From assembly GCA_000310025.1 (NCBI GenBank), contig FN649747.1:502068-566067 (forward strand): a DNA stretch of 64,000 bases. Reading direction: 5' to 3'. Of the stretch, positions 47,801 to 58,604 are shown in pieces. The translations under genes were made by a program, and so were the position numbers. The first letter of the stretch is position 1; the number at the start of each line of letters is the position of its first letter. This DNA is from Ectocarpus siliculosus (Eukaryota > Sar > Phaeophyceae > Ectocarpales > Ectocarpaceae). Below the pieces are notes generated by a model. The model did no database searches and had not been told where the DNA came from. It was given only the letters and a program-made list of their open reading frames with translations.

Positions 47801-50595
47801 AGGTGGAAGGAAACGAACAACACGTGTCGTTTAGAATGTCGGGTGCTGCAGGCAAAAGTAGTGAGTGTCCGCACTCGAGAACGCGAGGCACGACATTCCC
47901 CTGAGAGTCACTGCGCCAGCTGTGAACTACGGTATGTCCATGGCAGTGCAGAGTAATCCATCCCGAAAACTATATCCGAGTATCCGAGTTGCATGGTGCT
48001 AGACAGGTTAACTATGATCGAGGATCACGCTGCGAGAATGGGAACGATCTATCCCACCCACTTAGAGCATCCAAATGAAGCGCACGTCGAATTCGGCGGG
48101 GGTATTGAAATCTTCACATCCCGATTTAAGAGCTTGTCTACTCGCAACTAATTCGAGGAAGTCAGGCCTTGCTAAAGGTTCGGTACGAAACCAGCAGTCG
48201 TAAGATTGTGTTTCATGCCACGGCAACGACTCCCACATCTCACGAGGGTGACATAATCGACAACGAACTGCTACCTAAGGTGAAGCCGTGAGTCTTAATT
48301 AGTTGCGAGCATCTACAGCATGTATCACCCTCAGAACTCACCTTCTCCTGACTCGTCGAAAGCGCGTACTTCAAACGCTCAACTCGCATCCTTGCGAGCC
48401 TCTGCCTGGCGAACATCTGCAGCCTCACGGCCATTGCAAGCATGGTCGCGGCCTTTTCCTCCGCCGTCTGCCCGTGCAGGATCTCCAAGCGCTCGATCTG
48501 CCTGACCTGCTGCCGCTGCTCCACCCTCTCGAACGCCTCCAAGGTCATCCCGCTGCCGCCGGCGGCCTTCGCCCGTGCTTCCAGCCGCTGCATCTCGTCG
48601 AGCACCTTGTCCGCCGGACGGTCGAGGCTGTTCTTTATTGACTCCGGGAGATTTTCCTGCTCGGTAAAGTGCTGTGGGCGCATGCCCCTCACGGGCATAG
48701 GCGTGGCCCCCGTCGTCTCCGCCGCCGCCGACCTTCTTGGTTCCACCGCCGGCACTTCGTCATTCTCGTGGAACTCGGCGCCGCGCTGCAGACGGCCGAG
48801 GTCGGCCTCACGCCGCAGCTCCGCGAGGCGCCGCTTCTCGGCCTCCAGAGTTAGCCTATCCTGCTCGGCGAGACCCTCGGCGCGGGCGGCGCGTTCTCTC
48901 CCGAATTTCGAAGCGCGCTCCTCGTTCAGTGCCTCGTTCTGTTCGCGCTCGGCTGCGAGGCATTTGGACTGCAGCTTGTCAACCTTGTCCGCGAGCTCGG
49001 CCTCCGCAACCGCTACCGCAAGCGGTTCCGGCAGTCGGCGGGGTCTCCCGTTGCTCGCGGCGGTGCTGTGTTCGGTTCCCTGCATCCAGTCTCCGACCGT
49101 TCGCTGCTCCGGAGTCGCGATGGGGTCCGGACATTCCATGGCTTGGGCGATTTGTGGTGCGGTGACTACCGCAGCGCCAGCGTTGGTTTTAGTGTCAGCA
49201 GTGATTTTGGTGGTCTCTGGTAGCGTAGTAGAAGCCGCTTTGCTCCTGCCGGACAGGGTAGGTTCTTGATCCTCAGCCGACGGTGGATCGATCGAACATA
49301 TCTCGACCCCGTTCTCGCTCATCGTCGTCCCTGGGTCGTCGCTTGTTGCTGCTTGTTCCTCTTGCGTCAAGGGAACACCCTTGGCGCCTGCTACGACTCC
49401 CCCGCCCCCTCCTTGGGAGGAAGTACGCACACCAGGTGTCGCAATACCCTGGGTATTCGGTAACGGCGGGGGCGGCCGCGATGGATCGGCTGGTAGCAAA
49501 CCTAGAGGGCCGTCGGTCGCGCTTGGCTCCCCGGTGTCAACCACTTCCTCCGGCATTCCGGCTTCTTCGCCTCTCCCTTCCGCCGCCGGAACATTGTTTC
49601 CAGAATTCACGCCGGGAGAACCCACTCTGGTGCTCTCGAGAGGGCTAGCGGCGAGTCTGGAACCCACGGGTTCTAGTGACTGCGTGTCTTGGAGACCTTG
49701 AGAAGCGATGATTCTTCCTTCACCCGTACCGGTCTCTTCGTTCCCAGGCGGAGGACAAGTGGACGCAGGGTAGTCCGGCGCGCGTCCGTGTTCCGTGCCA
49801 GGCGGTGTCGTCTCACCGACCTCGGAATCGCCAATCGCGTCCTGGTTCAATTTGAGCTCGACTTTGAAACCACCCACGTCGGCGTGGCCGGATTGCGGTG
49901 TTGTAGGTGGTTCACCGGCCTTCTGCGTGGTACAGGTCACCTGGGTTATCCCAGGGCTTGTTGCGCCGCCATCTCGGGTGGTAATGCTCGTATTTCCAGC
50001 TGGCATGTCCCTCCGATGTTCGTCCAATGCAGGCGGCGCCCGAGGGTCGTTACCTTTGGCGAGATCCACGGTCGCCCAAGACGTCGCTTCCCCGTCGAAC
50101 CAGCTGGTTGCCGCCGTCTCGTGGAGTGGAGAACCCATCGCCCGACCAGGTCCCTCCTGTAAACGGCTACCACGCTCCCCTGCTTCGGTGGTACTGTTCC
50201 TCCCTGGGGAAGCCAGCGAGGGCACCGGTAGTGTTGACCCAAGCCCCCTTCGTTTGTTGCGGTGATCGCGAAGGGCGTCGTCGAAGTCCGCGATGGCTTC
50301 ATCGAGCGTGAGGACCCCGCCACCGATGTTGTTGTCCTGGTGCAAGGGGTCGTCCCCATCGAAACCCTCCGACAATCCCGCGCGGGACGGCGATGGACCG
50401 GACCCCTGGCCCTCACGGCTATGGTATTGTAGACTCTCTGACGATCCCGATCGATGATCACGATCGTGATCGCGTTGCTTTCGGGAACGCTTTCCGGGTG
50501 AAGCAGGAGCGGTGAACGCTCGAGAGGACGGCCTTGTTCTCGACGAAGCTCGGTCCGCCGGCGATGTACCGCCTCGGATCAGTGGGCGGGTTCTC
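41892..50595 (-). CDS. IQ-motif / coiled-coil / SAM / ankyrin multidomain protein
   Basis: Exons read on the minus strand: 50595-48342, 47775-47552, 47102-46835, 46198-45960, 45864-45831, 45516-45070, 44737-44498, 44121-43986, 43729-43545, 43273-43058, 42821-42708, 42212-42038 and 41998-41892 (stop TAA). All junctions shown are phase-consistent. The long first exon shown encodes a Pro/Thr/Glu-rich region, a charged coiled coil and a first IQ-like motif. Five clear IQ motifs follow (AIQSLVRGHLRR, TIQRVYRGRLGR, VLQKAARGFLGR, MLQSAWRGKMAR, EIQRMYRGHLGR), which are typical calmodulin-binding sites. Then come coiled coils with a poly-Asp/poly-Gly hinge, a SAM domain split by an intron (LWTVDDVCRWLDTLQLGEY then VDGSFLGELRESDLM), and ankyrin repeats (GFEINTEDSMGNTLLLVA, VVEFLVQRGADVNHRNATGN). 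The start is unresolved: the frame is open to about 50,640 without an ATG, so a 5' exon is missing. Confidence 0.82.
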
Positions 50596-50927
50596 CTACC
50601 ACAACTCCTCGGGAACTTCGGGTATTGCGGTCAGGGGAGGGTGAGCGAACAACGGAAACGGTGGGACAAAGGTTCGGTGGGACAAAGGTTTCATTCTTGA
50701 CGAAATTGAAAATGGAAAACTGCGACGATCCCACACACGCTACCGAATCTAGGTGTGGTAAGAGCGTGGCTATCCACTTGAATAAATAGCAAACTAGCAC
50801 CTTGGAACAGTCGCAAAACCATGCAGCAAGAAGGCCACCTGCCGGCAACATCCCTAGATGACGTTGAAACGAGTCAACGGCGTCGCGAGTTGATTTCCCC
50901 ACCAACGAACGGGCTAGACTTCATCGG

Positions 50928-53900
50928 CTACAGTACCTCAGGGAGGGGTTCTCGCTCCTTGATCTTCCGCAGTGATGCGTAGCCGTATGCCGGCCCCGAC
51001 GTCCCGTCTCGTTCCACAGTGGCTGCCTCACCTTGGGCAACACCCACCACCCCTTCCATTACCGAGTTCGTATCCTCTCCTCCATCTCCTCCCCCTGCCC
51101 GTCCCTCTTTCCCCCCTCCTCCTTCGAGCAGGTTCGAGTCCTTCAATATCGTGACATCCATTGCAATCGTTCCAGTATCTATCATCTCGCCGCCGTTGCC
51201 CTCCTCCCTTGTCATCATGTTCTCTCCGCTGCTACCGCCGATGATATCTAACCCACCTTCTGGTGCCGCACCATCTACGAACGACCTTGTTCGTACCGCC
51301 GCCCCCGCCTTGACCCGTCCCTTCCCTTTGGCGGCGATGCCCATCCTACCCCCCGAAGGCCGTTTAGTCTGCGCACCTCGCCGGAAGAAGCTGGCCTCCT
51401 GCCCACCCGGAGCAGCAAGTAGATCCAGCACGTCCACGACGAGCCGCTTGCACTCTTGTCGCGTCTCGTGGCCACCCTTCACCCACGCTACGAAGGCGCC
51501 CTCGGCGCCGGCCGACAGCGACTCGAAAAGCGCCAGCTCGCCTCCTGGGCCTAGACAGGAAACGGCGTTTTCCCCGCGGTTCCCAGCGGCATTGCCGCCG
51601 TTGTTGACCGTGGGAGTGCCACCTAGACGAAGCTGATGCGACCAGACGTGGCGGGGACGGCGCCCCTCCAGGAAAGGGTCGACATTGGCCGCGTTAATGA
51701 GCACGTTGTCGGTCGACTGTGTGGTTTTGATGGGTTCGAGTTGGCGTTTTCGTTCGAAAAGCCCCCCGTTGACATGATGGGTTCATCCCGTCGTGGAGGA
51801 GACCATGTGGCAGTGGGGATGTCCGTGGTATTGGTCGTGGAGGCGGAGATGACGATCGTGTTGGTGTCGACAGCGGTGGTGGTGATGGCCGTGGTTTACG
51901 TTGCGGGTCGCGCGGAAAGTTGGCGCCAACCCCCGTCAGAGGGGATGCCACGCCAATCATCGGGAGTGGAATATAAGTGGTAGGTCAAGCAAAGAATTTT
52001 TCCGGGATTAACATTGGTGGTACTAAGGTAGATTCGGTTCCTCGTCTTGAGTCTGTCTATTGTGTTCCAGCCATGGAATCGAAACAAAACTCCAATATCC
52101 CCAAATCCAAATATATTTGCTGCTGTCTGTGCGGTGGATACCATGGTAGGCATGCATTTTATCAAAAACCAAAAACCAGTTGTCCTCAGCACAAAGTACG
52201 ACAAAAGATTTCACCTGGATGAGCACAAGAGGTAGCGCCATCGCCTTGAGATCTTTCGTCAGGTCGCGGCTTCTGAGAGCGCCCCTTACGATGCGGAGCA
52301 TGCCCTCGACGCCCAGCGGGTTCGCTACAGCGCACAGAATATTGAGGGCAAGATCTGACCCGATGGACTTCAGGTAGCCCTCGCTGAAAACAAACCTGAG
52401 TCAGATATTCGACACAGGCCACCAGTAGCTCAAAATCGGTGTGAAGGCGTTCGTGGAGGCAGAGGGTCACTATCACCTTGTGCATGTGAAGGTGTTTAAT
52501 ACGCTGGCGGCAACATTGTTCCTGGTTAGCCTAGGACCGACAACCTATGCTCCTAGGGCAATGCTCCCTCTTACATTTGTTTTGCACGTGACGCTATTTT
52601 TTTCTGACAGACCCACTCACCTGCTCCAAAAGGAGATTGGAAGATCGGGTCTTTCGGGAGGGAAGCACTCAAATGCTCTTTGCGCAGAGTGCAACACCGC
52701 CGCAAGCTGTGCGTCCACAGTCGCGAAGCCGTTGACGCACGCAAGGGACCTCAGAGTTGGTTTCCATTTGTTCTTGGAGGCATGGTGACAGGCGAAGGCG
52801 GCCGCGATGCTGGCGCCGTTTCCGATCCCCAGCAGGTGGAAAGGCCGGTCCGATAGTGGCATCTCGCCCATGTTGTCCACGTGCTGAGTAGAGGTGGTTT
52901 CGTATAGGGAAGAAGATCAACGGACAGCTTTGAAGTACGAATCGACCAAAGCTCGCTCACTCAGTTGGACGTCAAAAACTGCCGACGGTGTTTTATTGCG
53001 TAGCCGTAAATTGTCCAGGAAAGGAGAGGGAAATACGAGCGTGTCCATACCGGCCTAGTTTTACAACGTTTGACGCTCACATTGCAGCTATTCGATGCAA
53101 GACAGACAGCAGTGTTTCGATAGAGGCACGCCTCATAGGTGCAGGTGCTCTAGTTCGTCCCCCTTCTCTATCCCACTTCGACCAGTAAGGTCTACAGTTG
53201 CTATGCATACCTGCATCAGCTCGTCCAGCCTATCCGCAACCCAGACATTGGTAAGCAAGCCTTCAGGCTCGGGCGGAAGGTGAGTTCCAGCCTGGCCCGG
53301 TGAGTTGAAGCACAGCACTTGACACCCCGGATACTTAAGAACGAGCGGCTTGAAAAGCAGAAATGTCTTCTCCAGGGTATCAAAAAAGTCGTGAACCACC
53401 ACGAAACTTAACACCCCCCCGTTCTCCTTGCCCGCCTCTTGGCCGGGCCCCCAGTCTTTCTCGCCGCCGTCGCCGCCGTTTTGCTCCCCCCACCCCCCTT
53501 CAGTGCCCCCCAACTCTGGCGCCGACAACAAGGGCGCTCCAGTTCCAACGACGGCGTACGGCATGAGCGTAGCTCCATCCGCACACAAAAACTCGGATCT
53601 TTCGAAACCGGCCGGGTCAGGCGCCGCTGCCGTGGCGTTCGCGAGCCTCTCACCCACCCGGTCCTGGCGGCGTTTTGCCGCCGCTCGGCCCGCCCTCGTG
53701 GTCTGCCCTCTCCCTCCCCCCACGCCCGAACCCGACGCTGGCTGGCGCGAACTTCCGTTCCTGTCCACCGCAGCAGCCGTGCTTTTGTTCCCGGTGTTGC
53801 GCAAGCCCGAACCCGGGGCAGTTCCTGCGCGGCTTGGTGACCCAATCACTGTCGTTGCGGCGGAACCACACCCCGACCCCACTCCGACTGGAATCCAGGC

Positions 53901-56900
53901 TTGCGGTGGCAGTGCCGGCTGCGGAAGGCGTCGGGGGTTGAAGCCTACAGTAGTGTTTGGCCTTGCCTCGCCACTAACGCCACCCACGAGGTGGCCTTTC
54001 GAGCACTGGTGCTTACTAATCGAAGAAGTACTGACAGCTGCAGCAGCGGTGGCGGTGGTGGCGAGGGTACCCGAAGCGGGAAACGGGTACACAGTTGGGC
54101 CAAGCGCAACCGTAACCCGTGACGGCGTAGTAGAACTCGTCCAAGGGCGGGTGCTAGCGACGTCACCATCAGTCTTGCCGTTCGGCGAAGGAAGTCGATC
54201 TCGTGCGAGAAACAGCGGCGTGCTGTTGGGTTGTGCTTGGGCCACCGAGGAGGCCGAGGGGAATGGGGGTATCGAAGAAGGCAAGCTATGCTTCTGTTGG
54301 TGGCGGCCCCCCTTGCTCATGTTGTCTTCCAGTCCCGGTCCTTGCGTAAGCGTGCTGCTACGCGAGTGACCTCTGCCCGTGCGCCATCTATGAGCTTCCT
54401 GCTCGCGTGAGATCGGTGTGTTCTGCATGATGTATGATGTTTGCGGCGGCGTGTTCTAGTGTGCGGACGGACGGTGGGTTGAAACGCTACCCACGTCCTT
54501 CGAAGCACAGGAATGAATGGGACAAACTCCGCGCTCACAAACACGTGTAGGATTGTGTATCACGAAGAAAGCTTGCCCTTACCGCAGAAAACTCATACAC
54601 GCCCCCCTTTCCCTTAACTGCTAGTGGACACACGTGTCACTCACCAGGACTCCAAGAACCCAGGCACATATCTTTGACGCCGGGAGCGACACGCACGCAA
54701 CGATTTCCGGTCGGAATGCCGGGTTCCTGGTGTAAGTCTCCAACTTCCTTGTCTGGGAAACCCTAAGGGTGCTTAGGTTCAGTCCAGAAATCGCTGCGAA
54801 AAGCTTGTCAACGTTGATCATGTACCGTCTCGCGGACAGCCAACCTGCGGCAGTGGGTTCTCCTTGTCCGGTTAGTGCGATCATCAACGCGGCCGTCACC
54901 ATGTTAACCGCCGCCGGGGGCTTGGCGAACGACCGGAGCTCGCAGATATCTCCCCGGGTGAGTCCGTCAATGGCGGCCTGGGCGCGCATTAGAGCACGGC
55001 TTTCTCCGGACACCGATGTTTCGTTCTGTCGCTCCCACTCTTCTTCCTCTATCCTCTTTCCAAGATAAGCACCCTGAGCAGTGGAGGAGATCTGGGTGTT
55101 GTCAGGCGGCTGAGAGACGCCCCAACTTGAGCTGCCACCGCGAATCTGGGCATCCGCCGCTTGTTCTCGAGACGCGTTACTCTGGACACGACTCACCCAC
55201 TCTTCCCGCCGCGTTCCGGCCCCACTTCGTGCTCTTTTCGGGGCTCGCTGATGCTGTCCTCGGATGCCATTGCTACCATGTACACCCAGGTCTGCTGATA
55301 ACCCTGTCCCCATTTCCTCTGCGGCTGCCGCCGCCTGCGCATCGAGCCGCTTCACGGACTTTGTTCTGGCCTCGTCTACCATGCTATAGACACGGTAGCA
55401 ATTGCCGCAGACCCGAACGGGCCTGTAGTAGGTGGCCGGGAATACTGCGCCGAGCGACACCGAGCTCTCGCCGAGGCCGGAGAGATGGTCCACGAAGGGC
55501 TCCTTGTTCCCCCTGCGGTATCGACGCAGCTGTGGCAAAGGAGCAACACCATGGGGCAATGCTTGATGAATAAGACGGCACTTTGGCGCTACTAGCTATT
55601 GATAAGCCCGAATTTGGTATTGGTCTACGAGTGTGAAAGGACAAACGCTGAAACGGGAGTACAAATGCCGATGAAGAGACGCATGGTCGGCCGAATTTCA
55701 CACCGATGAGAGCACAAATGGCATCAATAATCGCACCTGCTGATCAATCAGGTGACTCTCTTGCCTCCCCCGAACTATCCAAGAAAACGGGATCTCGTTC
55801 CACTCCGCCTGCGCCTCTTTTCCTTTGTCGACTGCCGAATCCCATCGTCGGGAAAGCCTCCCACCGCCGCCGCCTCGTCGAGAAGTGCCATCGATCCCTG
55901 TCCCCTTTCTAGCGGTGTCTGTCATTCCCCTGCCCTTGCGTGGCGATCGCTGCTCCGTGACGTGACTCCCTTTGACCAGCCCACCGTCAGCTGGCAGCAC
56001 GCCGTGGTCTTGCAGAGCAGCCTCGTCGAGCTTGAGGATTTTCGTTCGAAACGCGCTCGTGCCGGCGCTGCCATTGGGATTTTCACTTGTCCTTCCCGAA
56101 GACGGATGGGGGTGGAGAGGAGCGGCGAGGTTGAGTGATCCGTTTCCGGTTTCCTCTCGCTCAAACCTTGCTTGCTGCTGAATCTGAGCGAAACGTATGT
56201 TCGATTGGGGGCAAATGTGCGGGACGATGTTAGGGGCGGTACGGACAGAGGGGTACGGTGATGCCAATTTCTCGTAGTAGAACATGGGTTTTGCTCCCCC
56301 GCCGTTTGGTGTACGTTAAGGCCGGTAAGCCTGGAAGATCAGTTGTACTCTAGGCTCCAGGGCACCGCTGTTTACTTCGATCAGCCTAGTACTATTCTCG
56401 AGAATGTGAATACGCCACGAGCCCACTGTGCGAACCTCCCTTACCTTATCCAGCAAGTCTGTGTCGCAGAAGTCCCCATGACACATGCGAGCGAGCTGGC
56501 TACTCCCAAGCGCTCGTCCGGCTGCCGCGGTACGCCCAATCTCTCTCGGATCATGCTCCCCTGGTGCAGCAAAGCCATGAAATGTCACCCCAATATCACG
56601 GACAGCCCCGGCTCCACCATCCGTCCGGTTTCCCCTAGCCTGAACTGTGCTGAAAGTGGAAGCCACCTCCGCCCTGCTACATTCCGTCGACACAGTTTGT
56701 GGCCTCCTCGCGCCACGCACTGTGCTAGAGGGTGATTCGGTTTTGAACCCCCACTCTTCGGCATCAAGCGTCCCTTGGCTGCCGCCAGCTTCGGCCGGTG
56801 ACATGGCAGTTTGTGCTCGTCGATGCGATTCTGCCCTCGGTTCCCTCCGATCCTCTCGACCTGAGGGGCTTGTTGTCAACATATTGAGTTCAGAAGGGGG

Positions 56901-57905
56901 GCAAGGTGCACTTTCCCCGATGGCATGCCCGTATCGTAGCAGGGACAGCTCATCGGCAATGTCTTGGGCGGACTGGAGCCGTGCGGTTTTGGACTGAGAC
57001 GGGGATGGGCTTCGGCGCTGCCGGCTGTACGGAGGCACGGATTTGGTCGTGACACACTCCGAGGAGCGCACAAGCCGCAAGTTGCCGAAGACGTCCTCAA
57101 CTACTTCCAGCACGAGCCGGAGCACGCGAGCCCCACTAAAAGCCTCTACCCACAGTAAAACTTGGTTGCACAAGCGTCCCAGCTTCTTGTTAAGGGTAGA
57201 GGATTTGCATGGTATGCGTTTGGGAACTCCCTTGAGTTGCACCAGGCGGTATGACCGATGCACGGACTTACCCGCACAGGGCTCGAGAACGAATGTGTGC
57301 TGAATGCTGAGCAGTGGCTCTACGCAAGGAGCTTTTGGGGGTATGAGGACAACCAGAGCAACCGTACCCGTGGGAGGGGTGCCCTGGGCCTTGCGGATCT
57401 TCCCCAAGTCGACTGTCTTGACGGGGATAGCTTCTCCGGCTGACGTGAAGGCCACAGCTCCGTTCACCCCGACGCCGCCTTCCGCACCGGAAGAATTAGC
57501 ATCGGCCAGGGCACCAACATACTTCTTCGAAGGTCGAAGGTGCGCCATGGCTTTGGCAAATGTGATGCATCCCTCGTCCTCTGCGATAGCTCTGGACACG
57601 ACGCGCCCCGCGCTGGTGTAGTAGAGCGCCTCGGGGGATCCATCATAGTAGATAATGGTCTCGAGGATATCCACAGGGCACCCTGTTCCTTGGCCAAACC
57701 GACGGTGAGCGAGGCCCTGCAATACCCAAGGCCAATCGCGTGGCATCCCCTCCTCCCCTGCGAATGCCATGAGCTGCGTGGTCCGGGTGATATGTCGAAC
57801 ATGCTTCTCGGCATCGTGGCCATGGTCAACCTCATCTGGACGTAGCGGTGACGTAGAACGCTCTCGTTCTCGAAGGGGGCTCCTACTTCTGTGGTCATGC
57901 ACCAT
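50928..57905 (-). CDS. Fusion protein: CxxC segment, dynein-stalk-like segment and alpha/beta-hydrolase
   Basis: Seven exons join in phase on the minus strand: 57905-56376, 56183-55737, 55529-54645, 54398-53211, 52883-52621, 52383-52215 and 51716-50928, giving 1,756 aa from ATG 57905. The N-terminal part (about residues 20-330) is a novel folded region ending ARVLRLVLEVVEDVFGNLRL, followed by a disordered Ser/Arg-rich stretch. At about residue 700 is a VCGNCYRVYSMVDEAR segment with a CxxC pair. Residues about 853-954 resemble the dynein heavy-chain stalk, with ICELRSFAKPPAAV and a closing SKICAWVLGVL. The last 450 residues are an NDR-like alpha/beta-hydrolase: VVHDFFDTLEKTF, the elbow GIGNGA with Asn where Ser is usual, FWSSEGYL, an LVLIQSTDNVL strand and WVKGGHE with a candidate His. 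If an intron were absent, an in-frame TAA at 56316-56318 would end the protein at 529 aa. It may be flagellar; this is inferred from the dynein-like part. Confidence 0.72.
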
Positions 57906-58604
57906 TATGCCAGGGGCGTTGTGTTGTCACCGGCGCAACGGCGGTAGCATGTTTGTGACGACAACGTGAGCACTCGCTGATGTCAGCTAGCATGTGCTAC
58001 GGCTGTGCCCTTGACGTCGGTTTACGAAATGCATTACTTCTGCCGCACTCATGATCGAATGTTGCCCGGATCGACGTGGGACTATTGTGTACAAATCGAT
58101 TGCACGGTGAGAGCTGATAGCAGCCAACCAGCGACCCGGGGAAAGGATATGGGAGGTATTGCTGTAACAACAGTGGCCTTTATTATGCCGCGTTTTTTTT
58201 TTTTTCTCGCTTGTTTTTCATGAACATCATCTACCACCGCATTACAGTAGTTCCAGCATTATTTGTATGATGAAATTCACAGAGTATTTGATGACCTGCC
58301 TGTGATTTTACTGATCTTCGCGTAACAAGTAGTGATAGTTGTTTGTGGTGATAAAAGGTATCACGGTTGACCAAGATGTTGAGGAGGCCGTAAAAATGTT
58401 CCTCTTCGCGTTGCGGTTAGATCAAGATGCGGCGCGATACATTTTTGCGGCGTGATATGCCATATTGCTCTTTGCTAGATTTGCTACTGCTGAAGAGAGC
58501 CGCAAAGCAGTCTAGCGTGCGTGGCTCGGTGAAGAATCTCCAACAGGCAATCCTACACTGGTTCGACTGCTAATTCGAAAGTTCCAGCGCTACACGGTGT
58601 AAAA
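57906..58604. promoter_or_regulatory. Divergent promoter region between two multidomain genes
   Basis: The 699 bases separate two start codons pointing away from each other: the hydrolase fusion (minus, ATG at 57905) and the coiled-coil/ankyrin gene (plus, ATG at 58605). Both promoters must lie here unless a 5' noncoding exon is farther away. It is AT-rich in its middle, with a 13-T run at 58193-58205. No single core element can be named. Confidence 0.45.

Noticed and set aside
48442-49269. 275-codon plus-strand Ser/Arg-rich frame
   Set aside because: It is antisense to the long exon of the IQ/SAM/ankyrin gene and arises from its codon bias.
53428-54369. 313-codon plus-strand Pro-rich frame
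   Set aside because: It is antisense to the hydrolase-fusion exon 54398-53211, whose frame carries recognisable fold motifs.
54645-55529. A dynein heavy-chain gene
   Set aside because: Only the stalk-like segment of about 100 residues is present. No AAA/P-loop motor motif occurs in the neighbouring exons, so this is a borrowed segment, not a motor gene.
55698-56285. Separate gene starting at ATG 56285
   Set aside because: It would start 30 bases after the preceding stop in the same frame. A phase-0 intron (56375-56184) joins the flanking exons more simply.
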